Source: Coccinella septempunctata (Eukaryota; Arthropoda; Insecta; Coleoptera; Coccinellidae). From it: 64,000 bases of DNA. The stretch spans positions 11,842,001 to 11,906,000 of the forward strand of contig NC_058192.1 in the NCBI RefSeq assembly GCF_907165205.1. Direction: 5' to 3'. The translations under genes and the position numbers were made by a program. Below, one piece after another: positions 60,632 through 64,000 of this stretch (position 1 is its first letter; each line of letters begins with the position of its first letter). The notes under the pieces are model-generated. The model was not told the origin of the DNA, did no database searches, and saw only the letters and a program-made list of their open reading frames with translations.

Positions 60632-61919
60632 TACGAGGATATATTGATATCTAGTTAGCCTAGACCAGTTCCCTGCATAAAAAAATATTGTGTTACCATA
60701 GCCTCGAACAATAACTCATTAGAAGTGTCAGTGTGAAGTTTGAGGTCAAAAAAGTAAACCAGAGTTAAGCAATTAATTAAACGAAAGAAGATGTCCACCA
60801 AAATTGTGAAAATCGAAAAATTGGAGTATCGAGCCATCATCAAGTATCTGTATTCAAAAAGGTTAAGAGGTAAGCAGATTTACGAAGATATGCTTAATAC
60901 CCTTGGTGATCAATGTCCTTCGTATGCGACCGCGAAAAATTGGACTGCGAGCTTCAAAAGAGGTAAATTTTTCATTGAAGATGATGACCGATCGGGAAGG
61001 TCAGTTTCTGTGTCAGTTCCCGAAAATATCGATGCAGTTCATGACATGATTTTATCCGACCGTCGAATTGGGCTAAAACGGATATATGAATCACTAAATA
61101 CTTCATACGAAGCGTTCATCATATAGCTCACGTCAATTTGGACATGAAAAAATTGATGCAAAATGGATCCCCAAATATTGGGGATTTTGACCAAACCGTG
61201 CAATGGAAGAAGCATCGCGTTCGATCTGTGCTCGATTTGTAAACGATGTAAACTTCTTAAACCGAATTTTTACTATGGATGAGACTTGGGTACATTTCTA
61301 CGATCCAGAAACAAAGCAACAATCGATGGAATGGCGACACTCTGGTTCTCCAAGACCTAAGAAGTTTCGTGTCCAAAAACCTGCTGGAAAAGTTCTTGCT
61401 TCAGTTTTTTGGGATTGCCATGGAGTAATCATGATTGATTTTTTGGATAAGTGTAGAAAAATAACCGGAGATTACTATTCGACATAACTGACTACACTAC
61501 GGGAAAAAAATTGAAGAGAAAAGACGCGGAAAGCTATCCAAAGGTGTTTTGTTTTTGCTGGACAACGCCCCTGCACACAAATCTCATGTTGGCATGCAAA
61601 AAAATCGTGATTTAATGTTTGAATTACTAGAACACCCCTCTTATTCACCAGATTTGGCTCCATCCGAGTATCATCTCTTTCCTCAACAGAAAAAAAAGTT
61701 TAAAAGGTCGTAAATTTTTTTCCGAGGAGGAGGTAATAAAAGCTGTGGAGGTCTGGTTTGTAGAGCAAGAAGAAACATTTTTTTGAAAGGTCTAGAGACG
61801 TTGCAGGTTCACTGTAATGAATTTGTCCTAATTGGACAAAAAGAGGAAAATATATTGAGTAATAAAATATTTTGTTAGGTTCTATAGTAGGCTAAGAATT
61901 TTTTAATATATCCTCGTAC
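60632..61919 (+). mobile_element. mariner element, copy 3, inactive
   Basis: The ends are TACGAGGATATATTGA at 60632 and TTAATATATCCTCGTA at 61919, with TA at both edges. This is the best-preserved pair of ends of the three copies. Its size is 1288 bp. The 3' untranslated part near 61815-61890 keeps the words seen beside the other copies (TAATAAAATATTTTG, GGTTCTATAGTAGGCTA). Confidence 0.9.
60791..61800 (+). pseudogene. mariner transposase pseudogene
   Basis: The start MSTKIVKIEKLEYRAIIKYL at 60791 runs intact through the N-terminal DNA-binding part for 111 codons and is then shifted near 61105. The first Asp is in TMDETWVHFYD. A TAA replaces the codon after DYYST at about 61485. The second Asp is in LLDNAPAHKS. 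The third position reads LAPSEYHLFPQ: the last catalytic Asp of the DD34D triad is Glu. Further shifts follow in the A-rich tract near 61690. The copy is dead, although its ends look young. Confidence 0.88.
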
Positions 61920-62200
61920 GCGTGTCAAAAGTTGTCCTTCGAAAAATTCCCAAAAAGATGGGCTCAGTTAAAAAACCGTCAAGACCGAACGATCACACCG
62001 AGCTCGATGAAATTTCGAGATTTGTCACTAGAAGAGTTGTTCTTCCAGAATGTGTATCGCACTTATATCTACGATGATTTTTTTGGGAGAAACTCGTCTT
62101 GAAAGTTGTCCATCGAAAAATCCTGAGTTTCGAGATTTATTTCTACAATAGTTGCTCTTTGAGAACATAAGAGAAATATTTTTTCGAATTTCGAAGAATG

Positions 62201-64000
62201 ATTGTATTTCCTCCCTCAAAGTGAAAAAAGAATATGATAAAAACAACTCAGAATATCCCCGTTTTTCCTGAAAAAACACATGTTCTTCTGGATACCTTAA
62301 CAAGAATCACCTATACCTTATCCCTCTAAATTTTTGAGCATTGTAATTGAGTTCTACACGAAATTGTTCTTTCTGGATGAGCACACCCTTCTCATCCAGC
62401 TTGATTGCAATAAATCGGGATCCTTTTCAGATCTCAATTCAACAATATCCGGCTCTGATTGTTCACAATGTCGGCCATAATTTATTACGAACGAATGTTT
62501 CCTGTCATTCGAAAACGCGAATAATGAATGAAATAATGGTTTTTCTCTTTTTATCCATCGATGTCATCCCGAGGGAACATTTTCCTAATGGATCACTGTG
62601 GAATTTTTTACACGGAATGTGGCTCTGATTTATCAATTTGTTGGGTTCTGGATCGTAAAACAGATTTGTTGGGGGGAATTGACATATTCATTTCGAATAC
62701 GTGCATTTAATTTTTCTTCCACGATTATGATTCGAAGGGAGAAGGCTGTCCTAATTGATATTGATACGATTTCTCTCAGGTTTAAATTTTTAAGGTTCGA
62801 ATTCGACCAAATTTCGACAAGGAAAAAGGAATATAAATGTAATAGCTAGAATGCTCCAACATATTTCATTAATACAATTTTCATTCCTTCAATTAATAAA
62901 TTTTGAACCTTCGACATAGGAAACAATAAACAAAGATTCAATCCTATCCTGGACAGTTCGAAAATCGTCTCAGTCTATCAGCATATCAATGTCAGTGTCA
63001 CATAACTGAAGTACCATCTATTAATAATATTTAAATCTCTCATCTCCAACTGGTTCATTAACACTTATTCATTCCTTGCCCGGTGACTAATGCACATAAC
63101 AAATGACAAGTTGACCATCAATTAGACCAACAATCAAGGAATTACCAGGTCAACGAAACTCAAATCGAAAATCTTCGAACATGAATGGTCGAATTCATCG
63201 AGGCACAAAAGACGCAGCAAAGAATTAACAAGTGGATATTACCATGAATATCAGTTTCCGGCTGGGCCATACAGTACATCCGTTTTAAAGAACGATTTTT
63301 TATTGACAATGGTTACTTTCCATCTCGGTAGCATATCTTGATGAAGTTCTTGATTCTGACAAATGTGAGCTAAATGTTTTATATGAGGGCATGTTGGATA
63401 TGCAATTATTGGTTCATTATTCAGAAAAACACTTGTTAAGAGTTCGAATTTGAGGAGTTTCAGGTTCATGGCTTACTTGGGGGAAAGTAATGTTTATTTC
63501 AATTCCAATTCTTTGACCATCAACATCAGAAATGGTGATCTTTGAAATTTATTGGCAAACGATCGCTGCCACAAACCATGTGGACAGTTCCTGAGGAAGT
63601 ACAAATGAATTAATGAGATTCAGCACAATAATTGATCCAACCAGTTTTCAGCTTCAATCAAAGAATTTTCAGGCTACCAAACGTAGGAAATGCAGAAGAA
63701 ATGAAAGTTGAACTTTACCAAATCCAAAACGTATGGGACGAATTCGAAAATAGATAATATTTTTGTCCATAAAAGAGTAGACAACATTTTGAAAATCCCC
63801 TTAGTGAAAAATTCTTCATTAATCTCATGTTTCATTGCAACTATTGCTATCGTAACAATTCTTTTTATTTTTCGGAAGTACTAAAAAAAAGAACAAGTGT
63901 AGAATCATTCGGGGAAACTGTGCGCACTTCTGCCTTTCAAGCTATACCCTGTTTCAAATGTTGAGGCTAGAAAAATTAAAACATATTCATAAGATAGAGA
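62201..64000. other. intergenic DNA to the window edge, no supported gene
   Basis: Frames at 62028-62303 (minus), 62347-62628 and 62598-62849 (plus) and 63251-63469 (minus) are short and without recognised domains. The last has a Cys/His-rich stretch (CPHIKHLAHIC) but no matching second half. Nothing else is seen. Confidence 0.35.

Larger units (their letters stand above)
60560..62200 (+). repeat. degenerate tandem repeat of a protein-like unit, split by a mariner
   Basis: Units share a pattern of TTTCAGAATRTGTATCRCA, then ATCTACGATGATTTTT-TGGGA, then AGTTGTCC-TCGAAAAATTCC. Unit 1 is cut by the mariner: it reads up to 60631 and resumes at 61920. Unit 2 lies at about 62015-62130, and a worn third unit (GAGATTTATTTCTACAATAG, then TGCTCTTTGAGAAC) follows to about 62190. 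The peptide encoded resembles that on the minus strand at 30068-30277. The family is unknown. Confidence 0.5.

Noticed and set aside
63251..63469. Minus-strand frame with CPHIKHLAHIC
   Set aside because: The Cys/His spacing does not complete any zinc-finger pattern, and the frame is short.

Overview
This is eukaryotic DNA, almost certainly from an insect. It is AT-rich, most open frames are short, and only two loci look like intact host genes; both have splice signals. The interspersed DNA is a dense mosaic of Tc1, mariner, foldback, Helitron and truncated LINE copies. A beetle is plausible, but the sequence alone does not settle the order. There are no bacterial features, CRISPR arrays, rRNA genes or recognisable tRNAs.

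Layout. The first 1 kb holds a possible exon end and a fragment of a Cys-rich domain found in arthropod genomes. From 1.1 to 24 kb the window is mostly mobile DNA: a TAGTTGGGGAGCC-ended inverted-repeat element (1087-2349); three of six copies of a ~1.2 kb TA-flanked family with remnants of a split helix-turn-helix transposase gene (3654, 7674, 21850); a foldback nested in a foldback (11445-12637); a dead Tc1 DD34E element (14178-15658); a dead mariner (16730-18022); two minus-strand LINE fragments (18880-20697); and a near-perfect 54-bp-arm hairpin (23023-23159). A SIAH-like RING/zinc-finger gene lies on the minus strand at 25769-26512. From 27 to 46 kb there are only repeat fragments, two more copies of the six-copy family and a second mariner. 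A minus-strand gene at 46968-50523 encodes a single-pass leucine-rich-repeat membrane protein in two coding exons; its intron carries a non-autonomous Helitron and a foldback element. From 52 kb to the end there is a truncated Tc1 copy, the sixth copy of the 1.2 kb family, a three-level nest (57557-59691) and a third mariner inserted in an older tandem repeat (60560-62200).

The two host genes are not obviously related in function: one is a likely ubiquitin-ligase-type protein and the other a likely cell-surface LRR protein. The most informative content is the order of transposon insertion. I found no evidence of a novel multi-gene system. The best candidates for something undescribed are the six-copy 1.2 kb family with its remnant split transposase, the TAGTTGGGGAGCC element with its internal GTGTCAGATTA repeats, and the repeated protein-like unit around 30.1 kb and 60.6-62.2 kb.
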